Shown here: piece by piece, positions 19,203 to 28,625 of the stretch
Layout: every line of letters begins with the position of its first letter
Position numbering within the stretch: position 1 is the stretch's first letter
From: Akkermansia muciniphila
GTDB taxonomy: Bacteria > Verrucomicrobiota > Verrucomicrobiia > Limisphaerales > SXQI01
NCBI GenBank assembly: GCA_945867235.1
Contig: CAMBHS010000008.1
Coordinates: forward strand, 1-41,030
Length of the DNA stretch: 41,030 nt
Reading direction: 5' to 3'
Made by a program: the position numbers and the translations under genes
Notes under the pieces: generated by a model
Told to the model about the DNA's origin: nothing
The model's input: only the letters and a program-made list of their open reading frames with translations
Databases searched by the model: none

Positions 19203-21974
19203 TTGATGTCCGCCTTTAACCTCCATTTTCACCGCGGTGGAGTGCACCTTCCGCAGCTGAATCTTTGGCTGGATTCCCACGAACCGAAAATCGGATCTGA
19301 ACAGGTTTTTATAAGCCACGCTCATTCCGATCACATCGGCGTGCATCGAGAGGTGATCCTCACCCCACCCACCTCCCGATTAATGCACGCCCGTTTGCAG
19401 GGCGATTGGCTGGAGCATCAACTCGCGTTCGATCAACCATTCTCGCCAAAGGGTTGTCCGACTCCGTATGAAATAACGCTTCTTCCTGCCGGTCATATCT
19501 TGGGGAGTGCCATGGCATGGCTGTGTGATGGAAAACAGTCACTCCTTTACACGGGCGATTTCAAACTGCGACCAAGCCTGACCGCCGAGCTATGCAGCCC
19601 CAGACCTGCTGATATATTGATCATGGAAACCACCTTTGGTAGGCCCGCCTATCGGTTTCCACCCACAGCGGATGTGATCAAAGGAATTATTCGTTTTTGT
19701 CAGGAGTCCATCGACAATGAGGAGATTCCCATCCTGCTGGGATATGCATTAGGCAAATGCCAAGAGTTACTCCTAGAACTTGCAACCGCAGGTTTTCCCA
19801 TCATGGTGCATGAGAATATAACTCGCTTCACACCCATTTACGAACAGTCGGGTTGCACGTTTCCTCCCTTTCAGCAACTCGATCTGAAGAACGCTTCGGG
19901 CAATATATTGATCTGCCCTCCGAGTTTCACGAATTCTTCCACCTTTAAAAACCTCGGTAAAACTCGAACGGCAATTCTCACCGGTTGGGCCGTCGATCCG
20001 ACTTGCAGATTTCGTTACAAGGTTGATGCCGCGTTTCCGTTGAGTGATCACGCTGATTTTTCAGAATTATTACAACTGATTCAAGTGGTGAATCCCAAAA
20101 AGGTTTATACCCTTCACGGATTTGCTACCGAATTTGCTGCAACTTTGAGAGAAATGGGGATCGACGCTCAGTCCCTGAGTCAGCAAGACCAACTCAGTCT
20201 GGATCTTGCATTCTCCCTCCCTAAAAAAAAGCGGGTGATTGCAACCTCGTTGCCAACATTATCGCAATCTTCACTTTCTCCCCCACCCACCTTGGATTCC
20301 TTGGAGTGGTTTGCTCAAACGTGCTTTCGAATCTCCAACACCACGAAAAAACTGGAAAAAACACACCAATTGTCCGATTACTTTCGCCAACTCACTGCCG
20401 AACAATTGCCCCATGCCGCGACCTGGTTTACCGGAAATCCGTTTCCACCTTCTCAAAATCGAACTCTCCAATTAGGATGGGCTGTCATTCGCGACACGCT
20501 CTGTGAAGTCGGTGGATTGGATCAGTCAGAATTTGGTCAAATATACCTCAAGCACAGCGATTTGGGTGAGGCAGCACAGGAGGTCATGTCGATCACCCCA
20601 CGGCTAGAACATCCCTATACACTGATCAAAATCCACGAATTGTTTTTGCAGTTGCTCGCTGCCAAGGGTCCCACCGGAAAACTTCCAATTCTCCGCCATG
20701 CATTGCTCCAAGTTTCCCCATTGGCTGGGAAATACTTGGTGAAGATTCTGACTGGCGACTTGCGAATTGGATTAAAGGAAGGATTAGTTGAAGAGAGTTT
20801 GGCCGGAGCTTTCGGAGCCACTCTCGATTCGGTAAAACGAGCAAACCTACTCGTCGGAGACATTGGTCAAACCGCGACATTGTGTGCGTGTGGCCAATTG
20901 GATTCCGTCTCGTTAATGCCTTTTCGCCCGATAAAATACATGCTGGCTTCGCCCGAGGAAACCTCTGCAACCATCGCGGCACGCATCGCCAATTGGCAGG
21001 CTGAACGGGAACTGGAAGTGACTTTACCCTTGTGGAATGTGACCCCCGCTGAAGGATGGAGCGAAGAAAAATTCGATGGCATCCGTGCCCAGATCCATAA
21101 AGTGGGATCCCATGTGGAGATTTACTCGCGTGACCTCAAGGAAATAACTTCTTCTTTTGGAGATGTTGCCGACAAGATCCGAGCCTTGCCTCACAACCTG
21201 GTTTTAGACGGCGAAATTGTGGCGATGCGCGAAGATGTTGTCCTCCCCTACAATGAATTGCAAAAACGACTCGGACGCCGAGAGAATGACATGTTTATTC
21301 GCGAGGAAATTCCTGTGCAGTTTGTTGCGTTTGACCTGCTTTGGCTCGACTCTAAAAACCTTCTTAATGAACCATTATGGTCTCGTCGTCAGTCTTTGGT
21401 CACATTGCCAAAGAACTCCTTTCGTCTCTCCCGGATCGTTTCTGTTCGAAATGAAGACCAAATAGAAAACGCATTTATCGATTCGAGAAACGCTGGCAAT
21501 GAGGGATTGATGATCAAAGACCCTTCGAGCCCCTACACACCCGGGCGACGCGGAATGTCCTGGCTCAAGTTGAAAAAGGCTCTCGCCACGCTCGATTGCG
21601 TTGTGGTTGGTGTGGAGCATGGTCACGGGAAGCGTAAAACCATGCTGAGCGATTATACTTTTGCTTTACGCGATGTGTTGTCTGGTGAGCTTAAAACGAT
21701 CGGGAAAGCTTTCACGGGTCTTACCAATGCGGAAATCACATTATTAACACAGCATTTTTTGAAGCAAACGGTCACCCAGACGGGGCGGTATCATTCTGTA
21801 ATCCCTGACACGGTGATAGAGGTCGCCTTTGATTTGATTCAATTCTCAGATCGCCACGATAGCGGGTTGGCGATGCGATTTCCGCGCATTGTTCGCCTTC
21901 GTCCCGATAAATCTCCTGAACAGATTGATACGATAGCCGACGCACGGGCACTTGTGGATTCGAAAAGACAGTAA
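19203..21974 (+). CDS. Fusion protein: N-terminal metallo-beta-lactamase/beta-CASP-like ligase-associated exonuclease + C-terminal ATP-dependent DNA ligase
   Basis: MBL metal motifs ISHAHSDHIG, LLPAGHILGSAMAWL, LLYTGDFKLRPS, FPLSDHADFSELL, VYTLHGFA. Ligase motif I WSEEKFDGIRAQ (Lys codon 21069-21071), III LDGEIVAMRED, IIIa VQFVAFDLLWLDSKNLL, IV NEGLMIKDPSSPYTPGRRGMSWLKLKKAL. One uninterrupted 923-codon frame. Confidence 0.95.
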   Translation: MMSAFNLHFHRGGVHLPQLNLWLDSHEPKIGSEQVFISHAHSDHIGVHREVILTPPTSRLMHARLQGDWLEHQLAFDQPFSPKGCPTPYEITLLPAGHILGSAMAWLCDGKQSLLYTGDFKLRPSLTAELCSPRPADILIMETTFGRPAYRFPPTADVIKGIIRFCQESIDNEEIPILLGYALGKCQELLLELATAGFPIMVHENITRFTPIYEQSGCTFPPFQQLDLKNASGNILICPPSFTNSSTFKNLGKTRTAILTGWAVDPTCRFRYKVDAAFPLSDHADFSELLQLIQVVNPKKVYTLHGFATEFAATLREMGIDAQSLSQQDQLSLDLAFSLPKKKRVIATSLPTLSQSSLSPPPTLDSLEWFAQTCFRISNTTKKLEKTHQLSDYFRQLTAEQLPHAATWFTGNPFPPSQNRTLQLGWAVIRDTLCEVGGLDQSEFGQIYLKHSDLGEAAQEVMSITPRLEHPYTLIKIHELFLQLLAAKGPTGKLPILRHALLQVSPLAGKYLVKILTGDLRIGLKEGLVEESLAGAFGATLDSVKRANLLVGDIGQTATLCACGQLDSVSLMPFRPIKYMLASPEETSATIAARIANWQAERELEVTLPLWNVTPAEGWSEEKFDGIRAQIHKVGSHVEIYSRDLKEITSSFGDVADKIRALPHNLVLDGEIVAMREDVVLPYNELQKRLGRRENDMFIREEIPVQFVAFDLLWLDSKNLLNEPLWSRRQSLVTLPKNSFRLSRIVSVRNEDQIENAFIDSRNAGNEGLMIKDPSSPYTPGRRGMSWLKLKKALATLDCVVVGVEHGHGKRKTMLSDYTFALRDVLSGELKTIGKAFTGLTNAEITLLTQHFLKQTVTQTGRYHSVIPDTVIEVAFDLIQFSDRHDSGLAMRFPRIVRLRPDKSPEQIDTIADARALVDSKRQ

Positions 21975-21981
21975 TCCGAGA

Positions 21982-23376
21982 TCAAGGTTGATTACGGAAG
22001 GCATAGTTTTGATCAAGCCATGTCCGGATCGATTTAATGTTGGCTCCTTCACCACAGTCGTCTATGCCAGCAGCCATGCCACTGATCATGGCCGTCGCCG
22101 GAGAAGTTCCTGTCACATCATAATTCGTGCCATTGAATTTAATTCGCGTTGTTCCAGGAGCCATTAAATCTACAAAATTCCCTCGATTCGCATAAGTCGC
22201 TACTTGTCCGTGCGTATCACTGGCAGTCACTGCAATAACATTTGGATTCGCAGCAGGAAAAACCGGATCGGTTGATGGAGCATTCCCAGCGGCGGCAATG
22301 ACAAGAGTTCCTTGGCTGTGTGCATAATCAATCACATCGTTCAGAAGAGTGCTGTCCCCGCTACCGCCTGAACTGATATTCACGATGGAAGCCCCATTCG
22401 CCACAGAAGCATAAATCCCCTTCGCAAGTTCAAAACTTGAGGTTGCTTCGTTGTTTCCGTAAACATCGACTGGCAATATTCTCACAGTGGATCCAGCCCC
22501 GGGAGAAGTCACAGACCTAAGGCCCTGCAGAATGGACTGTGCCATCGCCGTTCCGTGGGATGGAGTATTCGGATCCAGCGAGGCCTCGCCCGCAACCCCG
22601 ATCGGTTTCATCAAAAACCCTGCCTGGTTTGCTGATAGCGGTTGGATCGCCGTGTCTAGCATGGCCACCACAACGTTGCACCCGTCACTGCTCGTGATCG
22701 GTTTCAACGAAAAATCTGAATTATTGTTCAGTAACGATTGCGTCGATTGATCTGGGCGATGATACGCATAGTTGTTATCGGACCTCACTCCGTCCATCTC
22801 ATTCAATGCATCCCGTGCTTGTGCCGCACTTTGCTCTGAATCAAATCGGAGTCTGTAAGACTTCATTTCGTCAGATCTCCCCACAATAGTGGCACCTAAT
22901 TTCTTAGCTAATTCTTCAATCGATAGCTTGGAGTCAGGTGCCAAACTCACGAGTAATTCGCGCGCCAACCAATCCTTGGAGATAGTTGTATCTGTTTTAT
23001 CCAGCACCAACTCGGTTGCCGCCGAAGGCTGGCTCAAATAAATACGGATTTCGGTGACTCCCTTTAATCCGGGAACCATCGCATAGTTCAGATCTCCGAG
23101 CATCAATCGCAACGCCGCACCTCGGTCTAACTTCTTAAATTTGACGTGCAACGGTCGATCTGTGCCAGGTTGAAGGAAAAATTTCCACCCTGTCGAACCA
23201 GAAAGTTTTGCGAGAACCTTTGATAAGGCGAGTCCGGATACATTCGCGTCAATTTTCCGAGTGTCCTTATTCCATTGAATCCGTCCTGTAGGTAAAGGCA
23301 GAACCTTCTCAGCAAATGCATTACTGGTGAGCAGCCCAATTAGGGAGACTACAAGAATTTTTATTGCGGGGCGCAT
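21982..23376 (-). CDS. Secreted subtilisin-like serine protease (S8) with N-terminal propeptide and possible STN-like domain
   Basis: Signal peptide MRPAIKILVVSLIGLLTSNAFA; catalytic VVAMLDTAI (Asp), SHGTAMAQSI (His), VIAAAGNA (Asn), GTSPATAMISG (Ser). Confidence 0.92.
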   Translation of the reverse strand: MRPAIKILVVSLIGLLTSNAFAEKVLPLPTGRIQWNKDTRKIDANVSGLALSKVLAKLSGSTGWKFFLQPGTDRPLHVKFKKLDRGAALRLMLGDLNYAMVPGLKGVTEIRIYLSQPSAATELVLDKTDTTISKDWLARELLVSLAPDSKLSIEELAKKLGATIVGRSDEMKSYRLRFDSEQSAAQARDALNEMDGVRSDNNYAYHRPDQSTQSLLNNNSDFSLKPITSSDGCNVVVAMLDTAIQPLSANQAGFLMKPIGVAGEASLDPNTPSHGTAMAQSILQGLRSVTSPGAGSTVRILPVDVYGNNEATSSFELAKGIYASVANGASIVNISSGGSGDSTLLNDVIDYAHSQGTLVIAAAGNAPSTDPVFPAANPNVIAVTASDTHGQVATYANRGNFVDLMAPGTTRIKFNGTNYDVTGTSPATAMISGMAAGIDDCGEGANIKSIRTWLDQNYAFRNQP

Positions 23377-23466
23377 GGCAGAACTGAGTGTTCAAAACTT
23401 ACATTCATTGAATCACCTTGGCGACTGAAAGGTTGCGTCCAAAGAAAAAAGCTTCTGCGATTGAAC

Positions 23467-24624
23467 TTAGATTTTAGGCAAAAAAAGCTGCAATGCCTCT
23501 TTGATGTAAACGATCCACATTGCCTGCCACGTAGCGGGAAGAAATATCCAGACCACCGCAGCCAAAGCGATGAAAGGGCCGTATTGCACTTTAGCGGACC
23601 ATTCCCTCCTTCGAAGAACAACAGCAGTAACCGCGAGGAGGGATCCAAACACTGCGCTAAGCATCAGGCACAAAACTGTGGCCCAAGGTCCGAGAAAAGC
23701 TCCGATCGCCGCCATAAATTTTACGTCACCAAGCCCCATGGCTTCACGAGGAATGATGAGTTCATCAGTCGTGATAATCATTTGTGAAACTTCGGATGGA
23801 ACCATGACCTTATCTCCAATTCGAAGCTCCGAAACAGTCAGGCTAACATCCACATTCCAATGACAAATGTCAGGTAACTCGACCCTTTGAGCCTGAACGG
23901 TAATCCGATCATTAGCTCGGTAGAATATATCTTCATACGGCACGACCAGATCGGGCAAAGTCAACCCCGTCTCTCCAAAAATAATCGAGGATCCGGGAGG
24001 AAAGGAAAATCGCTGCCGACCAAAAAGCAATTTACCAATCCTAAGCATTGCATAAACGATTCCACCGCCGACAACGATTCCAAAAAAACTGACCCTCATG
24101 GCCGCGGCTCGATCTGCTGTGTAGTGAAGAGTCGGAACAATTACAGTCAAAAGAAAGCCTGCCCCGATACCCCCCAAGGTGATCTCGTCAGGAATGATAA
24201 AATGTTCGTAATCGATGAACGTGGCGGCAATCAATCCTGATAAGGCTATTGCCATCACCAAAGCCACCGGCCAATAATCTGGTCCATACCGCAACCAGGC
24301 ACCAAGAAAGAGTAAACCTGTCAATAATTCCACAACGAGGTAGCGCGGAGAAATGGAATTACTGCAATTTTTACATCGACCTCTCAACACCGTCCAAGTG
24401 ATGAGCGGGATATTCAAAAACCACGGAATACTATAACTGCAATGAGGACAATGAGACGGAGGAGTTATGACGCTGAGTCCACGCGGAAGCCGGTAAATGC
24501 ACACGTTCAGAAAGCTCCCCATCATGCTTCCCAAGGTGAAAAAGATCATCGACCAAAAAGAGAATGGCAATGACGACCAGATATTTGAATCTATGAAGAA
24601 ACCCATGGAGGAATAATCAGACAA
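23467..24624 (-). CDS. Prepilin peptidase (A24, PilD/GspO) with large insertion before the second catalytic Asp motif
   Basis: GSMMGSFLNVCIYRLPRG, CPHC...CKNC zinc motif, PRYLVVELLTGLLFL, FIDYEHFIIPDEITLGG, AMGLGDVKFMAAIGAFLGP. Confidence 0.95.
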   Translation of the reverse strand: MSDYSSMGFFIDSNIWSSLPFSFWSMIFFTLGSMMGSFLNVCIYRLPRGLSVITPPSHCPHCSYSIPWFLNIPLITWTVLRGRCKNCSNSISPRYLVVELLTGLLFLGAWLRYGPDYWPVALVMAIALSGLIAATFIDYEHFIIPDEITLGGIGAGFLLTVIVPTLHYTADRAAAMRVSFFGIVVGGGIVYAMLRIGKLLFGRQRFSFPPGSSIIFGETGLTLPDLVVPYEDIFYRANDRITVQAQRVELPDICHWNVDVSLTVSELRIGDKVMVPSEVSQMIITTDELIIPREAMGLGDVKFMAAIGAFLGPWATVLCLMLSAVFGSLLAVTAVVLRRREWSAKVQYGPFIALAAVVWIFLPATWQAMWIVYIKEALQLFLPKI

Positions 24625-24656
24625 AAGATAATCGGAAGCATCTCAGTTTTGCGAAC

Positions 24657-25598
24657 TCAAGAATGCTCCTTTTTTGGAGAATCATGGACCATCTTTCCAT
24701 AAATGTTTTCATGTAACGCACGCTTCATCACCTCAACCGGTGCCGGTTGACCTGACCATAATTCTAGAGCCTTCACACCTTGAAATAAAAGCATTCCTAA
24801 CCCATTCGCAATCCGACACCCAGCCTCTTCGGCCTTGGTAAGAAACAACGTTTTAGCGGGCCTGTAAATCATATCAAACGCCACAATTGTTCCTCTCAAT
24901 GAAAAACGAGACTCATCCCATGGCAAAGGGTCTGTAGGATTCAAGCCGGCTGAAGTGGCGTTCAAAACCAAGTCAACAGGGGTTTTCGGATAGTCTAATA
25001 TCGTTTGAACTTTTGGAAAATGCCTATGAACAATCGCTGCGATTTCCTCACATTTTTGTTGGGTGCGATTCACCAAATAGAGCGTATTTACACCCTCCGC
25101 AGCCAACCTTAAAGCAGCGACCCTCCCTGCCCCACCGGCGCCTAAAACCAAAACGTGTTTACCCGAAACATCCAAATGAGCGTCCTCTTTTAATGCACGA
25201 ATGACAGCATCCGCATCCGTATTGAATCCTCGACTGCGCACTTCACGAGCTTGCCCGTGATTCAGTTCACCCATCGGCACCCAGACATCATTGGATCCCA
25301 ATCCTTCAAACCTGATCGTGTTAATCGCTCCCCAAAACGTCGCGGATTCATCGACAATATCGACCATCGGCAACGCGATTAATTTGTGCGGAACAGTAAG
25401 GTTTAATCCGATAAACCGCATGGATTTGGCAGCAAAGATTACTGACCCCAACTCTCGCGGATCCACTTCGAAAGCCAAATAACGCCAGTTCAAACCAAGT
25501 TCCAAAATGCCAGCGTTTTGCATTGCTGGTGATGCAGAATGGTGTATCGGTTGCCCCAAAACTGCACACAACCTAGTATTTGCGTTTATTTCCTTCAT
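24657..25598 (-). CDS. aroE: Shikimate dehydrogenase
   Basis: TRLCAVLGQPIHHSASPAMQNAG, GLNLTVPHKLIALPMVD, NTDADAVIRALKED, VLVLGAGGAGRVAALRL, NATSAGLNPTDP. Confidence 0.96.
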   Translation of the reverse strand: MKEINANTRLCAVLGQPIHHSASPAMQNAGILELGLNWRYLAFEVDPRELGSVIFAAKSMRFIGLNLTVPHKLIALPMVDIVDESATFWGAINTIRFEGLGSNDVWVPMGELNHGQAREVRSRGFNTDADAVIRALKEDAHLDVSGKHVLVLGAGGAGRVAALRLAAEGVNTLYLVNRTQQKCEEIAAIVHRHFPKVQTILDYPKTPVDLVLNATSAGLNPTDPLPWDESRFSLRGTIVAFDMIYRPAKTLFLTKAEEAGCRIANGLGMLLFQGVKALELWSGQPAPVEVMKRALHENIYGKMVHDSPKKEHS

Positions 25599-25613
25599 CT
25601 TCCCCAGTCTGAA

Positions 25614-26909
25614 TTATTGACTCATTGTTTTTGAAGGTGAAAGGTTGGAGCCATGCCGACAAAACTCTTCGAAACTACCTCCGAGCAATGCTTGCACATC
25701 GCGCTGAAGCTCGGCATTCGTGGGTTCCCAACCCACGGAACTGAGGGACCCATAGGCTTTTTGCAACACCTTTGTTACCACTTCACGGGTGTGATCCCAT
25801 TTGTAAATGAGTTGATCGACAACGCGGGCGTCCGAGTGCTGAGCCGTGAAACTGAACCCGAGTAACTCCAAACGCATGGAGGTCATTTCCTCGATAATAC
25901 TCGGGATATTCGTAAACCACCAGCACCCGAACACATGCAGGTTTCTAAATTTTCGCGCTAGGACGCAGAGTTCGTGTTGGTTTTCTCTCGATAGCACGGT
26001 GGCCAAAAACTTTTGTTGAGGATACTGAAGACACATATTTTCCAGCGACCTCAAATTACTCACGCCTAGTCCGTCTCCTGCCATTCCTAACTCCGAATTA
26101 ACCTGACGCCGAACCCCCAGCATCATTGCAAACGGCAGATCCGCTTCAACGCAATGGGGTAGGACGACGGAATCAAGAATTCGTTGAGTCATCGAATCGG
26201 ATGGATACTTGAATGTCGGAGGCAAGGAAACCATCGCGTAGCGAGGATCAATGCGGGTTGTCCAATCGCGTAAAAATCGCCTCAGCTCGGAAACCGTTTT
26301 CCTCGTCAGAGTCGGGTTGACCTCATAACCCATACTCCGGATTTGGCGCATGGTTGATTTATAATTAAGAATCAACGGATCTAATCGCAGCCCTGACTCG
26401 AAACGAGGGTGTCTTTTGAACGAATTTGCCCATACTCCCTGCTCATCCACATCGAAAGGAGAGTTAGTCATGCAAACCGTGGAAACATTCGCCAAGTCAA
26501 GGCAGTGATCTACAAAATCTTTTGGATGCCAGGCATTAAACCATTTACGAATCTTCGGAAGATCATTTTTTCTGACATCCAATCCTAGTCGATTCAATGT
26601 GGTGATGACGCCTCGTGCAGCCTCTGAAATGGGAGCATGCTCCAAAAACAAGGCACGCCAGATTAATTCAGCCTGCTGAGGTTTGGTAAGTGCCCAGAAA
26701 TTTTCATAGGACAATTCGAAATGACGAAACGATTCCGCCACCAAGTAGTGATACACCAGAAGATCATCAATACCCCAAAGGACAAGTTTCCCAAACGCAG
26801 GATCATAAAGGTGGGTATGAATGTCCCTAATGGGCGTTGAGGCCACTGCAGAAGCTATCCTCTGTGATAACTTTCCATCTGAAAATCGTTCACTCACGCG
26901 CTTGGTCAT
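25614..26909 (-). CDS. Glucuronate (uronate) isomerase-like amidohydrolase-superfamily protein
   Basis: TPIRDIHTHLYDPAFGKLVLWGIDDLLVYHYLVAESFR; VCMTNSPFD, LRLDPLILNY. Start taken at MTKRVSER (26909) rather than the track's 26951. Confidence 0.78.
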   Translation of the reverse strand: MTKRVSERFSDGKLSQRIASAVASTPIRDIHTHLYDPAFGKLVLWGIDDLLVYHYLVAESFRHFELSYENFWALTKPQQAELIWRALFLEHAPISEAARGVITTLNRLGLDVRKNDLPKIRKWFNAWHPKDFVDHCLDLANVSTVCMTNSPFDVDEQGVWANSFKRHPRFESGLRLDPLILNYKSTMRQIRSMGYEVNPTLTRKTVSELRRFLRDWTTRIDPRYAMVSLPPTFKYPSDSMTQRILDSVVLPHCVEADLPFAMMLGVRRQVNSELGMAGDGLGVSNLRSLENMCLQYPQQKFLATVLSRENQHELCVLARKFRNLHVFGCWWFTNIPSIIEEMTSMRLELLGFSFTAQHSDARVVDQLIYKWDHTREVVTKVLQKAYGSLSSVGWEPTNAELQRDVQALLGGSFEEFCRHGSNLSPSKTMSQ

Positions 26910-26993
26910 TACTTTTTGGAAACCACAGTTAGCCACGCTCGAACCCTGCAACCAAGCAAATTATCACGATCATCCTTCGTTCTTTTCAGTCCG

Positions 26994-27803
26994 TTATTCA
27001 AACGAAAGCTGTATAGTTTTTGATTTGCGACTTGTGAACTGGCGACATTCTGAATATCCGGCTCGCTTTGCCGCTTGCAATGCTTCCGAATAATTCAAGC
27101 CGACCTCCTCGGGGGAATGCGCATCCGAACCGAAGACGATCGGAACTCCCGCAACTTGAGCTGCTTTCAAAAGTAATTGGCCTGGATAAATCTCACGGCA
27201 ATCCTTCCTGAGCCCCGCCGTGTTGATCTCGATCGCCACATTTCGTTCTGCGGCTTTTTTAAGGAATGGAGAAAAAATCAGTTCCAAAGATCGCTTGGGA
27301 TAGATGCAAAATTTCTTAGCCAAATCCATGTGCCCAATGATGTCGAAAAGTCCGGAATCCGCCGCTTGGGTTAATCGTGCCGCGTAGAGTTCCCAAACTT
27401 CGTCAGGGTCATGTTGCTTCCATTGGGAAAGCTTTTTAGGATTATCAATATCCCATCCCCCGTCCAAATAGTGGACGGACCCAATAAAATAGTCCCAAGG
27501 ATGGCGGGATGCCAGTTCACGAATCCAAGGTTCATGCCCCGGTAAATAGTCAACTTCCAGCCCTAACTTGATTCTCAACTGCGGATTAGCTGTTTGAGCC
27601 TCCTGCACCATTGCAACATATTCGTCCAACTGCGACGCCTTCATCCGCCAGTCGTCAAAATCATCCCGAGGCATGGGAGAATGATCTGAAAACCCAATTT
27701 CCTTCAACCCAACTCTTAGTGCTTGAGCCGCGTAGTCAATGGGGCGTCCCACCGCGTGGCAACAGAGCGGTGTATGCATGTGGTAATCTGCAGGCCAATT
27801 CAT
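26994..27803 (-). CDS. PHP-domain histidinol-phosphatase (HisJ/HisK type)
   Basis: DYHMHTPLCCHAVGRPIDYAAQALRVGLKEIGFSDHSPMP, LGLEVDYLPGHEPWIRELASRHPWDYFIGSVHYLDGGWDID, VFGSDAHSPEEVG. Start at MNWPADYHMH (27803). Confidence 0.9.
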   Translation of the reverse strand: MNWPADYHMHTPLCCHAVGRPIDYAAQALRVGLKEIGFSDHSPMPRDDFDDWRMKASQLDEYVAMVQEAQTANPQLRIKLGLEVDYLPGHEPWIRELASRHPWDYFIGSVHYLDGGWDIDNPKKLSQWKQHDPDEVWELYAARLTQAADSGLFDIIGHMDLAKKFCIYPKRSLELIFSPFLKKAAERNVAIEINTAGLRKDCREIYPGQLLLKAAQVAGVPIVFGSDAHSPEEVGLNYSEALQAAKRAGYSECRQFTSRKSKTIQLSFE

Positions 27804-27970
27804 GTGTGATGCAAAGGTAACTCTACGAATACTGTTCTGATTCCTTCGCAGAGCCAAGTGGGAATTGGAGTCTCCACAGAAGAGAAACTGTAAGGCTGAT
27901 TGATTTGATACAAGGGGTGTTTACAATGGTGAATTCTATCAGCCCTGCTCAAAACGAAACAGAGAGGTTG

Positions 27971-27998
27971 ATTCATGATTAAAAAGACCCACGTTCAT
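27971..27998 (+). promoter_or_regulatory. Candidate upstream activator element of glnK1: ATTCATGATTAAAA (27971-27984) with a second TTCAT 22 bp on (27994-27998)
   Basis: Identical 14-mer, the same 22-bp TTCAT-to-TTCAT spacing, and nearly the same distance to the sigma-54 core (98 vs 97 bp) occur upstream of glnK2. Confidence 0.65.
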
Positions 27999-28068
27999 TT
28001 AATTTTTAGAAATGTTGTAACATGTTCTTACTAAGGAAATTACAAATGTTTTGTTTCCTAGGACTTTG

Positions 28069-28085
28069 TTGGCATCTCCAATGCT
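28069..28085 (+). promoter_or_regulatory. Sigma-54 (RpoN) -24/-12 promoter: TTGGCAT-CTCCA-ATGCT
   Basis: Matches TGGCAY-N5-WTGCW with GG (28071-28072) and GC (28083-28084) 12 bp apart; upstream of a PII gene, a classic RpoN target. Confidence 0.72.
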
Positions 28086-28194
28086 AAAGGGTAATTGCCT
28101 CGTGAGCTGATGCTCAATTCAGTTTTGTTCCTTAGGGGAAATGAACGCAGGGAATAGGACGGTTTTTTGGTTCGCGAGGTTGCGTTTAAATTGA

Positions 28195-28599
<405 letters not shown>

Positions 28600-28625
28600 T
28601 TCAAATCCATTCCCAGCAACCCTCT

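Noticed and set aside
28145-28185. TTGGTTCGCGAGGTTGC as a second sigma-54 promoter close to glnK1
   Set aside because: GG-to-GC spacing is 13 instead of 12 bp and the -24 box lacks CA; the 28069-28085 site is better and is supported by the shared upstream element.
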